This document shows positions 43,634-51,780 of a DNA stretch of 51,780 bases, in pieces (the first letter of the stretch is position 1; each line of letters opens with the position of its first letter). Source of the DNA: Saprospiraceae bacterium UBA7687. GTDB lineage: Bacteria; Bacteroidota; Bacteroidia; Chitinophagales; Saprospiraceae. A program made the position numbers and the translations under genes. Where the stretch lies: the NCBI GenBank assembly GCA_002482845.1, contig DLGT01000051.1, forward strand, positions 1 through 51,780. The letters are read 5' to 3'. The notes under the pieces were generated by a model, which saw nothing but the letters and a program-made list of their open reading frames with translations, had not been told where the DNA came from and did no database searches.

Positions 43634-44359
43634 TTAAAATGTCAATGCTAACCCAAAATCATATCTCCTGTAAATCAAGTCATAATTTAGTTCGCCCCAG
43701 CCATCTCTTGATTTGTAAGAAGCATTTTGAAATTTTGCCCCACAAAATACATCTATAAAAGGTCTACCGCTTCCTAATCGATACCCAATGACAGGATTCC
43801 AAAAATAGTCTCCCTTAGCTTCTACTTGTCCAATTTCTTCATCCGCAAAAGCAAATGCATACCCATATCTAATCGCTACATACGGACTTGTATTTTGTTT
43901 TAATAAATATGACCGTAATTCTAAAAATACTGGCATTAAATCATTACCTTCTTCTTTGTAATAATTATCAATTCCAATACCAGCACCGACACCAAGCCAA
44001 GATCTATATTGATATCCAAATACCTGATTTACAGATAGTCCACTTTTATCTTTTCTGTAGAGTGAAGAGATTTGTGTGCGAGCATAAAATACGTTTTCTT
44101 TAAAATTGTATGCGGTATAAGATTTTGTTTTTCCTGTACCCATTTCTATTTTTTTGATCAATGCCACAGGGAAAGTTATAGGTTGTCCACCATCTAATTG
44201 AAAGGTAATAGAGTCTTTTATAGAGTATTCTATCACTTTCCCAGTCAATCTACTGCCATTTTTTAGATAAATTTTATCTTTGTTTTCAGTGGTCTCTTGT
44301 CCGAATGTGATACTCCTGAAAAAAATGAAAATCAATAATATTAGACTGTAAATTCTCAT
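43634..44359 (-). CDS. Outer-membrane protein with N-terminal small beta domain
   Basis: The 241-residue protein has a signal peptide (YSLILLIFIFFRSITFGQ). A short beta-rich segment at about 25-72 (DKIYLKNGSRLTGKVIEYSIKDSITFQ, then IKKIEMG) looks like an SH3/LSm-like module common in exported Bacteroidota proteins. The remainder alternates like a small barrel (GAGIGIDNYYKEE, YVAIRYGYAFAF) and ends in Phe. The function is unknown. It follows the LVIVD-repeat lipoprotein gene by two bases, so the two are co-transcribed. Confidence 0.75.
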   Translation of the reverse strand: MRIYSLILLIFIFFRSITFGQETTENKDKIYLKNGSRLTGKVIEYSIKDSITFQLDGGQPITFPVALIKKIEMGTGKTKSYTAYNFKENVFYARTQISSLYRKDKSGLSVNQVFGYQYRSWLGVGAGIGIDNYYKEEGNDLMPVFLELRSYLLKQNTSPYVAIRYGYAFAFADEEIGQVEAKGDYFWNPVIGYRLGSGRPFIDVFCGAKFQNASYKSRDGWGELNYDLIYRRYDFGLALTF

Positions 44360-44361
44360 GA

Positions 44362-45612
44362 CTATTGATTTATTTTTATACTGCTGACTTCTATTGGTTG
44401 TTTTGGATTGCTGACATTGTATTGGTAAAATCCATCATCACCTATCATAAATAATCTTTCTTTTGACAATGAAATCATATCATAACTGTGTATGTTTTTC
44501 ACATGACAAAGCTCATTAACTTTGTTAGGATCTTCGACATCGAGCACTCTTAATCCATATTCCCCTTCAGCAAGATATATTTTGCCTTCGTTATAAGATA
44601 AGCCGTGTGGATTTGACATAGGATATGTTTTTATCCTTTTTGGTTGTAGCACATTGGTGATGTCTATGATCTCTAATTGATTGGTAAATCCAGTACATTG
44701 AGATCCATCTCTTAGGGTGACATATGCTGTGTTTCCATGCACGACCACGGGATCGCAAGCACGCGCATGTTCAAAAGTAGATAACAATACAGGTGACTCT
44801 GGTCTACTATTGTCAAAGATATACATACCTGAACTGGATCCTACAAAAAGCTTGTCTTTGTAAGGAAATATCGTTTCAATTCCCCAACCAATAACATTTG
44901 TATTTTTGAGTTGTGGATCTGATGGATTAGATATCAAAAATGACTTAAGGTTACTCTGATCTACCGTATATAAATAATCGTTTACTACTGTAAATCTAGC
45001 AAATGAACCACCTATGCCTGTACCACTACTGATCACAGTAGATTTGGGAGAAGAGCTTAAATCAAAATTTGCAATGCCTCCTTCAAAAAATGTTGGGTTA
45101 CCAAAGTTTGGGTTTTCACAATTTATAGTAGTTATTACATTCGATTTTACACTGTACACGTAATATAGTTGAGGGTCGTAATTGGTATAAATGCCATTAT
45201 AATCTTCGATTCTTTTTACCATTTTAGGATTGTTAATGTCCGATATATCTATGGCGATAAGATCGATGGCATTATCTGCATACATAATATTGTTTTTGAC
45301 AGCTATGTCAAAGTTGCCTGGAATGTCATAAAAACTGATTTTGATAGGATTTTTTTCATCGGTCATATCATATACGTGAACGCCTTTGCCTTGTTCATTA
45401 ATGAATAAATAATTTTGGTAAAAGTACATTTTTCCAGGATTTTCTAGTTTTCTGGTTTCTGATGATTGGATATTTTTTCTGAATTGAGCTTTGGTCATAT
45501 ATACAGGTGTATATTGTACAAACTCACGTGTACCACTACAAGAGTCTTTGAGGCAAGATTGGAATGAGAGTCCAAATAAAATTAGCAAACTGAAAGTCAA
45601 AAAGTTTTTCAT
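44362..45612 (-). CDS. LVIVD-repeat beta-propeller lipoprotein
   Basis: The 416-residue protein has a lipoprotein signal peptide with lipobox SFQSC (Cys20). LVIVD-type repeats follow, each ending in a phrase such as VHVYDMTDEKNPIKIS, LIAIDISDINNPKMVKR, MYIFDNSRPESPVLLS, LEIIDITNVLQPKRIKT and LRVLDVEDPNKV, which form blades of a propeller. Such lipoproteins sit at the cell surface or periplasmic face and have no assigned substrate. It leads a two-gene message with the barrel-like protein. It is divergent from the PAP2-like membrane protein gene. Confidence 0.88.
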   Translation of the reverse strand: MKNFLTFSLLILFGLSFQSCLKDSCSGTREFVQYTPVYMTKAQFRKNIQSSETRKLENPGKMYFYQNYLFINEQGKGVHVYDMTDEKNPIKISFYDIPGNFDIAVKNNIMYADNAIDLIAIDISDINNPKMVKRIEDYNGIYTNYDPQLYYVYSVKSNVITTINCENPNFGNPTFFEGGIANFDLSSSPKSTVISSGTGIGGSFARFTVVNDYLYTVDQSNLKSFLISNPSDPQLKNTNVIGWGIETIFPYKDKLFVGSSSGMYIFDNSRPESPVLLSTFEHARACDPVVVHGNTAYVTLRDGSQCTGFTNQLEIIDITNVLQPKRIKTYPMSNPHGLSYNEGKIYLAEGEYGLRVLDVEDPNKVNELCHVKNIHSYDMISLSKERLFMIGDDGFYQYNVSNPKQPIEVSSIKINQ

Positions 45613-45771
45613 GATGATAAAATTTTTAAAAGGTGAAATGTTTTATTATAATTCTAAAGACCTACTTGGATACAGCAAGGGTTGGTTTTGTAAAGTATTA
45701 TTTTGATCTAAAGTCAAAATCTTATAATAATTGCAAATGTTTTCGTTTATTTGCACATCGATTTGAGCACT

Positions 45772-46437
45772 ATGAAGTCATTTTTTGCCAAGGCTGTATC
45801 CATAATTTTTCACCCGCTATTTTTAATTAGCTACATGTTGTTTTATCTTATGGTGGCCAATCCATTCATTTTTGGCTTCTCTGGACCCAAGTCTCAGGGA
45901 TTGATTATAATTTCTGTCGTTACTATTTCGATGATGTTTCCACTGATAGCTATTCTCATGATGAAAGCACTTGGATTGATCAAAAGTCTAGAGATGGAAG
46001 ATAAGATGGAACGCATAGGGCCTCTTATTGTTACTGGTTTATTTTATATGTGGCTCTATGTAAATGTGAGAAATAATGACATCATTCCAGAAGCATTTTC
46101 ATTTTTTATTTTAGGAAGTACCATTGCCGTTTTTATGGCTTTGCTGCTGAATAGTTTTACCAAAATAAGTCTTCATACTATAGGTGCAGGAGGTTTGGTG
46201 GCAGGTATGATACTTATAGTTTATAATTGGTCATATGGAATAATTGATATCCCTTTTCCTTTTCTAGATATACAATGGCGAGTAAGTGATCGATTGGTCG
46301 TAATGATTGCATTTATAGCGGCAGGATTAGTAGGGACTAGCAGGCTTTATCTCAAAGCGCATAAAGAAGACGAAATCTATGGTGGATATTTAGTAGGTAT
46401 TTTGGCACAATTAGTAGCGTTCAGAATATTTTTTTAG
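45772..46437 (+). CDS. PAP2-like integral membrane protein with degenerate motifs
   Basis: From the ATG at 45772 the product has 221 residues with about six membrane segments. Parts resemble the PAP2 phosphatase signature: DKMERIGP for motif 1, SLHTIGAG (133-140) for motif 2, and SRLYLKAHKEDEIYGG (190-205) for SR-x5-H-x3-D, where His197 is kept but the last Asp is Glu201. So it is related to PAP2 but may differ in activity. An upstream in-frame TTG at 45751 is less likely. It is followed after 31 bases by dapD and then a PBP4-like gene, which suggests a cell-wall role, for example on an undecaprenyl carrier. Confidence 0.65.
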   Translation: MKSFFAKAVSIIFHPLFLISYMLFYLMVANPFIFGFSGPKSQGLIIISVVTISMMFPLIAILMMKALGLIKSLEMEDKMERIGPLIVTGLFYMWLYVNVRNNDIIPEAFSFFILGSTIAVFMALLLNSFTKISLHTIGAGGLVAGMILIVYNWSYGIIDIPFPFLDIQWRVSDRLVVMIAFIAAGLVGTSRLYLKAHKEDEIYGGYLVGILAQLVAFRIFF

Positions 46438-46468
46438 TTTAGAAAATCAATAAAATCATAATACAATC

Positions 46469-47284
46469 ATGCAAGAACTTAAATTGCTTATAGAGAATTT
46501 GTGGGAAGATCGTACTCTGATCAATGAAGTAGGAGGCAAAGAAGCTATCCGTGAAGTGGTAGACATGGTAGATCAAGGAAAACTCAGAGTGGCAGAGCCT
46601 GATGGTGATGGGTGGAAGGTAAATGATTGGGTAAAAAAAGCGATTGTATTATTTTTTCCAATACAAAAAATGGAAACCATCGAAGTAGGGCCTTTTGAAT
46701 TTCACGACAAAATTCCACTCAAAAAAAACTACGCAGCTCAAGGTGTACGCGTAGTCCCTCATGCCATTGCTAGATATGGATGTTTTATAGAGTCAGGGGC
46801 AATTTTGATGCCTTCCTATGTCAATATTGGCGCATGGGTAGGTAGTGGTACTATGGTTGATACATGGGCAACAGTTGGTTCTTGTGCACAAATAGGTCGT
46901 CACGTGCATCTTTCTGGCGGTGTAGGTATCGGTGGCGTATTAGAACCACCACAAGCTAGCCCGACGATTATAGAAGACAATTGTTTTATCGGTTCTAGAT
47001 GTATCGTTGTGGAAGGTGTGAGAGTAAGAAAAGAAGCAGTGCTCGGCGCAAATGTCGTTCTCACACAATCTACCCATATCATAGATGTGACTGGTCCTGA
47101 ACCAATTACGTACAAAGGCGAAGTCCCTGAGAGATCTGTGGTAATACCCGGAAGTTATACTAAGAAATTTCCAGCAGGTGAATACCAAGTACCATGTGCT
47201 TTGATCATCGGACAACGCAAACCTTCTACTGATACCAAAGTCTCCCTCAATGATGCATTGAGAGAATACAATGTTGCGGTTTAA
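46469..47284 (+). CDS. dapD: Tetrahydrodipicolinate N-succinyltransferase
   Basis: The 271-residue enzyme has the DapD layout: a helical N-terminal domain and then left-handed beta-helix hexapeptide repeats (YVNIGAWVGSGTMVDTWATVGSCAQIGRHVHLSGGVGIGGVLEPPQ), ending in the C-terminal EYQVPCALIIG region. It transfers succinyl from succinyl-CoA to tetrahydrodipicolinate in the pathway to meso-diaminopimelate and lysine. It sits between a PAP2-like membrane protein gene and a PBP4-like gene, six bases before the latter, matching a cell-wall precursor theme. Confidence 0.96.
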   Translation: MQELKLLIENLWEDRTLINEVGGKEAIREVVDMVDQGKLRVAEPDGDGWKVNDWVKKAIVLFFPIQKMETIEVGPFEFHDKIPLKKNYAAQGVRVVPHAIARYGCFIESGAILMPSYVNIGAWVGSGTMVDTWATVGSCAQIGRHVHLSGGVGIGGVLEPPQASPTIIEDNCFIGSRCIVVEGVRVRKEAVLGANVVLTQSTHIIDVTGPEPITYKGEVPERSVVIPGSYTKKFPAGEYQVPCALIIGQRKPSTDTKVSLNDALREYNVAV

Positions 47285-47290
47285 ATAGGT

Positions 47291-48673
47291 ATGAAATCGT
47301 ACCTAATCATCTTTTGGTTATTTGGTTTGTTGGGTTTATTTGCTTGTTCAGGCAGTAAAAAGCTTCCTGTACCGGCCAATGTGGTACAAGATAATATTCC
47401 TGATCAAAAGTCTGAAGTACAAATAAATAAAGAAGTATTCCCCGAAGAAGATGCCTTTAAAGAAATATTAGATACTTCTTCCCTAAATACAGGATTTACG
47501 GGTATTTTTATTTATGATATTGCGGGTGATAGTGTACTCTATAAGAAACATTCAAACCATTATTTTGTACCAGCATCAAATACTAAAATTCTGACCCTTT
47601 TTGCTTGTTTAAAAACACTTGGTGATTCTATTCAGGCTTTTAAATATATAGAAACGGATAGTACATTTACATTTTGGGGTGCAGCGGATCCTACATTTTT
47701 GCATCCTTTTTTTCCTGAATCTAGTGTATTGTCTTTTTTGAAATCAAAGACATCTAATAAGAAAATTTACTATTCTGATTACCATAGTTCAATAAATCAT
47801 TTTGGAAAGGGATGGATGTGGGATGATTATAATGATCATTATCAAGCAGAAATATCTCATTTTCCAATGTACGCAAATGTCGTGACCATATCTAGGGATA
47901 CGTCTACCTTAACTATCTCTCCTAAAAATGTAATAACTCAAAGCAAAGAGAAGAATAATTTAAAGAAAATCAAACGCAAACACGATGGAAATGAAGTTGT
48001 ATTTCCTCTGGTGCTTGACAGTATAAAGGCTTATTACCAACAAATACCATATAAAAATGCAAATGATGTAAATCTGAGACTTTTGGAAGATATTCTAAAT
48101 AAAAAGATTTTCAAAAAAGATATTCCATTACCAGAAGGTACCAAAATTAAATACTCATTGCCTGTGGATACTGTTTATCGACGAATGATGCAAGTGAGTG
48201 ATAATTTGCTTGCCGAACATTTATTACTACAATGTGGCTTTTCAGTCGCTGATACTATTTCTACATCTTATACTATAGATACTATTAGGTCTAAATATAT
48301 AGGTGTCATAGATTCTTCTGCTGTTTGGGTAGATGGTTCAGGACTTTCTAGATATAATCTTTTTACACCTGAGACATTGGTTTCCGTATTAAATAATCTT
48401 TATAAAAATATTCCAGAAGATAGACTTTTCTCCTTAATGGCAATAGGTGGCGGGTATGGTTCACTTAAAAAAATGTACCATGAAGAAAGTGAGCCTTATA
48501 TTTTTGCAAAGCCAGGATCTATGGCAGGCGTTTATATTCTGAGTGGATACTTGATTACAAAATCTGGAAATAAACTTGCCTTCAGCATTATGAATAATAA
48601 TTTTACTTGTTCAGTTAATAGTGCTAGAAAGGTCGTCTCTCAACTTATAGAAACCATAAGAAATCAATATTGA
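47291..48673 (+). CDS. PBP4-like D-Ala-D-Ala carboxypeptidase (S13), lipoprotein
   Basis: The 460-residue penicillin-binding protein is a lipoprotein (lipobox LFAC, Cys19). The catalytic SxxK is SNTK (Ser96, Lys99), SxN is SDN (303-305) and the KTG box reads KPGS (407-410). DGSGLSRYN (348-356) is an S13 hallmark. It trims or cross-cleaves peptidoglycan peptides outside the cytoplasmic membrane. Pro at the second KTG position is unusual for an active enzyme, although Lys and Gly remain. It is six bases after dapD and surely co-transcribed. The long insert between the motifs is typical of class C low-molecular-mass PBPs. Confidence 0.88.
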   Translation: MKSYLIIFWLFGLLGLFACSGSKKLPVPANVVQDNIPDQKSEVQINKEVFPEEDAFKEILDTSSLNTGFTGIFIYDIAGDSVLYKKHSNHYFVPASNTKILTLFACLKTLGDSIQAFKYIETDSTFTFWGAADPTFLHPFFPESSVLSFLKSKTSNKKIYYSDYHSSINHFGKGWMWDDYNDHYQAEISHFPMYANVVTISRDTSTLTISPKNVITQSKEKNNLKKIKRKHDGNEVVFPLVLDSIKAYYQQIPYKNANDVNLRLLEDILNKKIFKKDIPLPEGTKIKYSLPVDTVYRRMMQVSDNLLAEHLLLQCGFSVADTISTSYTIDTIRSKYIGVIDSSAVWVDGSGLSRYNLFTPETLVSVLNNLYKNIPEDRLFSLMAIGGGYGSLKKMYHEESEPYIFAKPGSMAGVYILSGYLITKSGNKLAFSIMNNNFTCSVNSARKVVSQLIETIRNQY

Positions 48674-48770
48674 TCATTATGAATTAGATTAGTTTAAAAA
48701 TTAATTTAAACCAATTTTAACTTATTGTTAAATACTTATAAAATCGCATTCTTCTTTCATATTTAGCGCT

Positions 48771-48778
48771 TATCTTTG
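48771..48778 (+). promoter_or_regulatory. -7 element of sucB
   Basis: TATCTTTG followed by ACC matches TAnnTTTG. Transcription begins about 15 nt before the ATG at 48798. No clear -33 TTG is visible. Confidence 0.55.
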
Positions 48779-48797
48779 ACCAAAATTTTTAAAGCAT

Positions 48798-50036
48798 ATG
48801 AGTTTGGTCGAAATGAAAGTGCCTACTATTGGCGAATCCATCACGGAAGTAACATTATCACAATGGTTAAAAAAAGACGGAGACTTCGTCAAAGTAGATG
48901 AACCGATTTGTGAGTTTGAATCAGATAAAGCAACATTAGAATTTCCTGCGGAAGCAAGTGGAAAATTGATCTATGTGGCAAAAGAAGGTGATGATTTAGC
49001 TATAGGTGCTTTGGTTGCGCGGATTGATACATCTGTTGTTGGTAGTGGTGCATCAGCAACGCCAGTAGCACCCGTTCAGAAAGAAGAGGTGAAACTAGCA
49101 GAACCTACATCTCCACAAACTCAAAACTATGCTACAGGTCACCCATCTCCTGCTGCTGCCAAAATTCTAAGAGAAGGTAGCGTAGATGCTTCATCTGTAG
49201 ATGGAAGTGGTAAGGATGGTAGGATTACTAAAGAAGATGCAGCAAAAGCGGTAGAAAATAAAACTTCAACACCTGCTGCCCCATCAAGTCAAGCTGTTCC
49301 AAATGCACCTGTGGCAAGGACTGTAGTAGCAGGCGCAAGAGAAGTAAGGGTAGAAAAGATGAGCAGAATGAGAAAAACGATCGCAGCTAGATTGGTTTCT
49401 GCAAAAAACAATACTGCAATGTTGACCACTTTTAACGAGGTGGACTTGTCAGCTATAAACGATCTCAGAAAAAAATATCAAGATAAATTTGTAGCAAAAC
49501 ATGGTATCAAGCTTGGATATATGTCCCTATTTGCAAAAGCGTGTGCAAAAGTCCTAATGGAAATGCCAGATGTGAATGCAATGATAGACGGAAATGATAT
49601 AGTTTACCATGATTACGTCGATATTTCTATTGCCATTTCTACACCTACAGGATTAGTTGTGCCACCGATTCACAATGTTGAGTCTATCGGTTTTCACGAT
49701 GTGGAATTAAAGATAAAAGAATTAGCAGACAAAGCTAGAAATGGTAAATTGACCTTAGATGAGATGAAGGGCGGTACATTTACTATTACAAATGGTGGTA
49801 CTTTCGGATCATTGCTTAGTACGCCTATTATAAATGAACCACAATCTGCCATATTAGGAATGCATGCTATCAAAGATAGACCTGTTGCTATTGATGGTCA
49901 GGTAGTTATCAGACCGATGATGTATCTTGCATTATCATATGATCATAGAATCATTGATGGTAGTACATCCGTGACATTCTTGGTCAAGGTCAAGGAGTTG
50001 TTGGAAGATCCGATGACTTTAATGATGGATATTTAA
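48798..50036 (+). CDS. sucB: 2-oxoglutarate dehydrogenase E2 (dihydrolipoyl succinyltransferase)
   Basis: The 412-residue E2 protein has an N-terminal lipoyl domain (about 3-77, lipoylated Lys44 in ESDKATLE), an Ala/Pro-rich linker, an E3/E1-binding domain at about 113-150 (HPSPAAAKILREGSVDASSVDGSGKDGRITKEDAAKA) and a catalytic domain ending in SYDHRIIDGS (His383, Asp387). It forms the core of the 2-oxoglutarate dehydrogenase complex. The lipoyl motif GES and the single lipoyl domain fit the succinyl-transferring type. Its E1 gene (sucA) is 32 kb away, and lipA is 25 kb away. Confidence 0.94.
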   Translation: MSLVEMKVPTIGESITEVTLSQWLKKDGDFVKVDEPICEFESDKATLEFPAEASGKLIYVAKEGDDLAIGALVARIDTSVVGSGASATPVAPVQKEEVKLAEPTSPQTQNYATGHPSPAAAKILREGSVDASSVDGSGKDGRITKEDAAKAVENKTSTPAAPSSQAVPNAPVARTVVAGAREVRVEKMSRMRKTIAARLVSAKNNTAMLTTFNEVDLSAINDLRKKYQDKFVAKHGIKLGYMSLFAKACAKVLMEMPDVNAMIDGNDIVYHDYVDISIAISTPTGLVVPPIHNVESIGFHDVELKIKELADKARNGKLTLDEMKGGTFTITNGGTFGSLLSTPIINEPQSAILGMHAIKDRPVAIDGQVVIRPMMYLALSYDHRIIDGSTSVTFLVKVKELLEDPMTLMMDI

Positions 50037-50155
50037 TTACTTGATGTAGAGCTAGTTTTCCAATACCTTTTGTCCATTCTTGTCTAATTCAGAGAATTGA
50101 CAACCAAAACCATCTGTACACTTAACTGTTATCCATGCACGTTTAAATAATTCAA

Positions 50156-50968
50156 ATGCTTTATTACAAAGAATATTTCTTAAATGAAAAAGCCGATTGG
50201 GTCGTTTTTGTCCATGGGGCAGGAGGTAGTTCAGCTATTTGGTTTAAGCAGTTAAAGGATTTTAAAGCACATTTTAATTTGTTGTTGATAGACTTACGAG
50301 GGCATGGCAAGTCAGTAGAAACTAGTCCAGAAAAACAACAAGGTAATTATTCATTTGAATCAATTGCAAATGATATCATCGAAGTATTAGACCACTTAAA
50401 ACTACCAAAGGCCCATTTTGTAGGTGTTTCTTTAGGTACGCTTATCATTCGTCAGTTGGGAGATATGATTTCAGATCGAATTCAATCTATGATCTTGGTG
50501 GGAGCGATCACACATTTTAATTTTAAATCTAGGTTTTGGGTTGGATTAGGTCGAATTTTTAAAAATGTATTGCCATATATGTGGCTGTATAGGTTGTTTG
50601 CATTCGTCATTATGCCCGCTGCTCGTCATACTGAGTCAAGAAATGTTTTCGTAGCAGAAGCTCAAAAGCTATGTCAAAGAGAGTTTTTAAGATGGTATAA
50701 ACTCACAGGTCAGATGACAGGCTTGTTCAAGAAATTTGACGTACACCTTCCTATCCCTACGTTATATGTGATGGGAGATCAAGACTATCTTTTTTTGGCA
50801 CCTATTCAGACTATGATACAAAATGTCAAAAATGCTGCCCTACTTGTCGTAAATGAATGTGGTCACGTAGTGAATATAGAACAAGCCAAGATTTTTAATG
50901 AAGAAGTTATAAAGTATCTAAAGAATACTGGTGGAGATTCAAATGGCCTGTTAATTGCCAAAATGTAA
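50156..50968 (+). CDS. Alpha/beta-fold hydrolase
   Basis: The 270-residue protein has the alpha/beta hydrolase plan: oxyanion loop VHGAGGSS (19-26), nucleophile Ser92 in GVSLGT, Asp210 in GDQDYL and His237 in ECGHVV. A lid region at about 125-190 includes FWVGLGRIFKNVLPYMWLYRLFAF, which is hydrophobic and may sit at the membrane. The substrate is unknown; an ester or thioester is likely. It is convergent with the formimidoyl cyclodeaminase gene, with a strong hairpin between them. There is no signal peptide. Confidence 0.85.
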   Translation: MLYYKEYFLNEKADWVVFVHGAGGSSAIWFKQLKDFKAHFNLLLIDLRGHGKSVETSPEKQQGNYSFESIANDIIEVLDHLKLPKAHFVGVSLGTLIIRQLGDMISDRIQSMILVGAITHFNFKSRFWVGLGRIFKNVLPYMWLYRLFAFVIMPAARHTESRNVFVAEAQKLCQREFLRWYKLTGQMTGLFKKFDVHLPIPTLYVMGDQDYLFLAPIQTMIQNVKNAALLVVNECGHVVNIEQAKIFNEEVIKYLKNTGGDSNGLLIAKM

Positions 50969-50992
50969 ATATAATTTCTGATTATATAAATT

Positions 50993-51028
50993 TTTTTCAG
51001 GGTTATTTGTTAATCTAACCCTGAAAAA
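50993..51028. terminator. Bidirectional hairpin between convergent genes
   Basis: A perfect 13-base stem (50993-51005 with 51016-51028) has a GGGTTA/TAACCC core and T/A ends. It lies between two converging genes, which fits a two-way terminator. Confidence 0.65.
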
Positions 51029-51047
51029 TGTATTTACAAATGCTATT

Positions 51048-51780
51048 TTAAACTATCAACTTTTCCACCACAATGATGATCTCACGTTCCATCTCCTTTG
51101 CTTTTTTAAGCATTTCGTCTGCTTGAGCTAAGGCTTTGGTTACAAATTCTTTATCGTCAAATCCACTACAATTGATCCTTACATTAAGTGCAGCACCTTC
51201 TACAGCTGTACGAGCACACAAAGCACCTACACCTGCATCTGAGACAGAATTAGGATTGCCATTTTCTGCCATTTCTTTAAGCATATTCATAGATTCTAGA
51301 CTTACTTTCATCACTTTTAGAGGTACTTCTATGGCGCCTATTGTGGCAGCATGCATCGCTGATTTTCTAGCTGCTTTGTCTTCGTCTGTTGCCTTAGGCA
51401 TTTTGAGCGCGTCCATTATTTTGTTGAATGCGTGCGTGTCAGCATCTACTAGATCGATGAGTGTATCTTTGAGATTTTGTCCTTCTTCTGCTTTCTGAGA
51501 GAAGTATTCTATTTTATCATCCCAACCAACTTTGTGCGAACTCAAATTGGCTACCATCGTACCAAGCGACACACCGAGCGCTCCTACATAAGCGGATATA
51601 CTACCGCCACCAGGTGCTGGAGATTCTGATGCTGTTTCATTGGCAAAATCTATGAGTGTTTTTTGGACCAATGGATGAGATGTTTTATCCTCCATCAAGA
51701 ATTCTATCACTTTTTTGGACGGGTCAAATGGTGACAATTCGTCTAATCCTAATGTTCTGACTGCAATGTGTATCAATTCC
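51048..51780 (-). CDS. Formimidoyltetrahydrofolate cyclodeaminase domain, partial
   Basis: The frame is open to the window edge, so the true start is outside; about 243 residues are visible. The first visible residues (HIAVRTLGLDELSPFDPSKKVIEFL) look like the linker after a glutamate formimidoyltransferase domain, so the full protein is probably bifunctional. The cyclodeaminase domain shows SPAPGGGSISAYVGALGVSLGTMVANLS and SDAGVGALCARTAVEGAALNVRIN. It converts 5-formimidoyl-THF to 5,10-methenyl-THF in histidine degradation. A TTG at 51776 is an artefact of the edge, not a likely start. Confidence 0.9.
   Translation of the reverse strand, partial: ELIHIAVRTLGLDELSPFDPSKKVIEFLMEDKTSHPLVQKTLIDFANETASESPAPGGGSISAYVGALGVSLGTMVANLSSHKVGWDDKIEYFSQKAEEGQNLKDTLIDLVDADTHAFNKIMDALKMPKATDEDKAARKSAMHAATIGAIEVPLKVMKVSLESMNMLKEMAENGNPNSVSDAGVGALCARTAVEGAALNVRINCSGFDDKEFVTKALAQADEMLKKAKEMEREIIIVVEKLIV

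Noticed and set aside
45751..45771. TTG start for the PAP2-like protein
   Set aside because: An ATG seven codons later starts a normal membrane-protein N-terminus.

Overview
The window is an ordinary stretch of chromosome from a member of the Bacteroidota. Four things support this. The DNA is AT-rich, and promoters repeatedly carry the Bacteroidota -7 element TAnnTTTG, sometimes with an upstream TTTG or TTG, with little sign of Shine-Dalgarno sites. There is a PorQ-type protein of the type IX secretion system. There are also families typical of the phylum: DUF2723/GT117, a fused alpha-beta 2-oxoacid dehydrogenase E1, DUF3109, and Xre-S24 regulators. My impression is a Saprospiria-like lineage, but the sequence read by eye cannot settle the family. 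I see no CRISPR array, prophage, insertion sequence or rRNA. There is one tRNA (Asn).

Layout. 0-2.5 kb: a LexA-like Xre-S24 repressor divergent from a DNA polymerase IV gene, with a shared dyad operator motif in between; this is the most system-like element of the window. 2.6-7.5 kb: galE, a Crp/Fnr regulator, a DUF3109 protein and a PpiD/SurA-like periplasmic foldase. 7.7-9.4 kb: a YwqK-repeat lipoprotein overlapping porQ. 9.4-13.7 kb: SelO, a trans-sulfuration enzyme, RadC and a DinB/YfiT-like protein. 13.7-24.3 kb: 2-oxoglutarate dehydrogenase E1 with a small membrane protein, rpsT, an outer-membrane barrel, the fused E1 of the branched-chain-type complex, envelope proteins, lipA, tRNA-Asn and a lipoprotein. 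24.3-32.7 kb (minus strand): an Lhr-like helicase, a membrane protein, an M28 peptidase, rpiB and a GT117 membrane protein. 32.9-36.6 kb: DUF554, lpxK and a Na/Pi cotransporter. 36.6-45.6 kb (minus strand): a TPR protein, a zinc-ribbon coiled-coil protein, Nif3, mobA-fdhD with a small partner, and then several envelope proteins. 45.8-51.8 kb: a PAP2-like membrane protein, dapD and a PBP4-like enzyme in a row, the lipoylated E2 sucB, an alpha/beta hydrolase, and the end of a formimidoyl-THF cyclodeaminase.

The genes form themes rather than one pathway. 2-oxoacid oxidation is represented by sucA, sucB, the fused E1 and lipA, which makes the lipoyl cofactor those complexes need. Envelope building is represented by lpxK, dapD, the PBP4-like enzyme, ppiD, porQ and OmpA-like proteins. 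DNA repair is represented by the polymerase IV module, radC and the Lhr-like helicase. Most of the window is conserved core genome. I did not find a clear new multi-gene defence or mobile system. The points most worth checking are the repressor/polymerase operator pair, the apparently leaderless E1 gene, the PAP2-like-dapD-PBP4 gene run, and several short unnamed proteins coupled to known genes.
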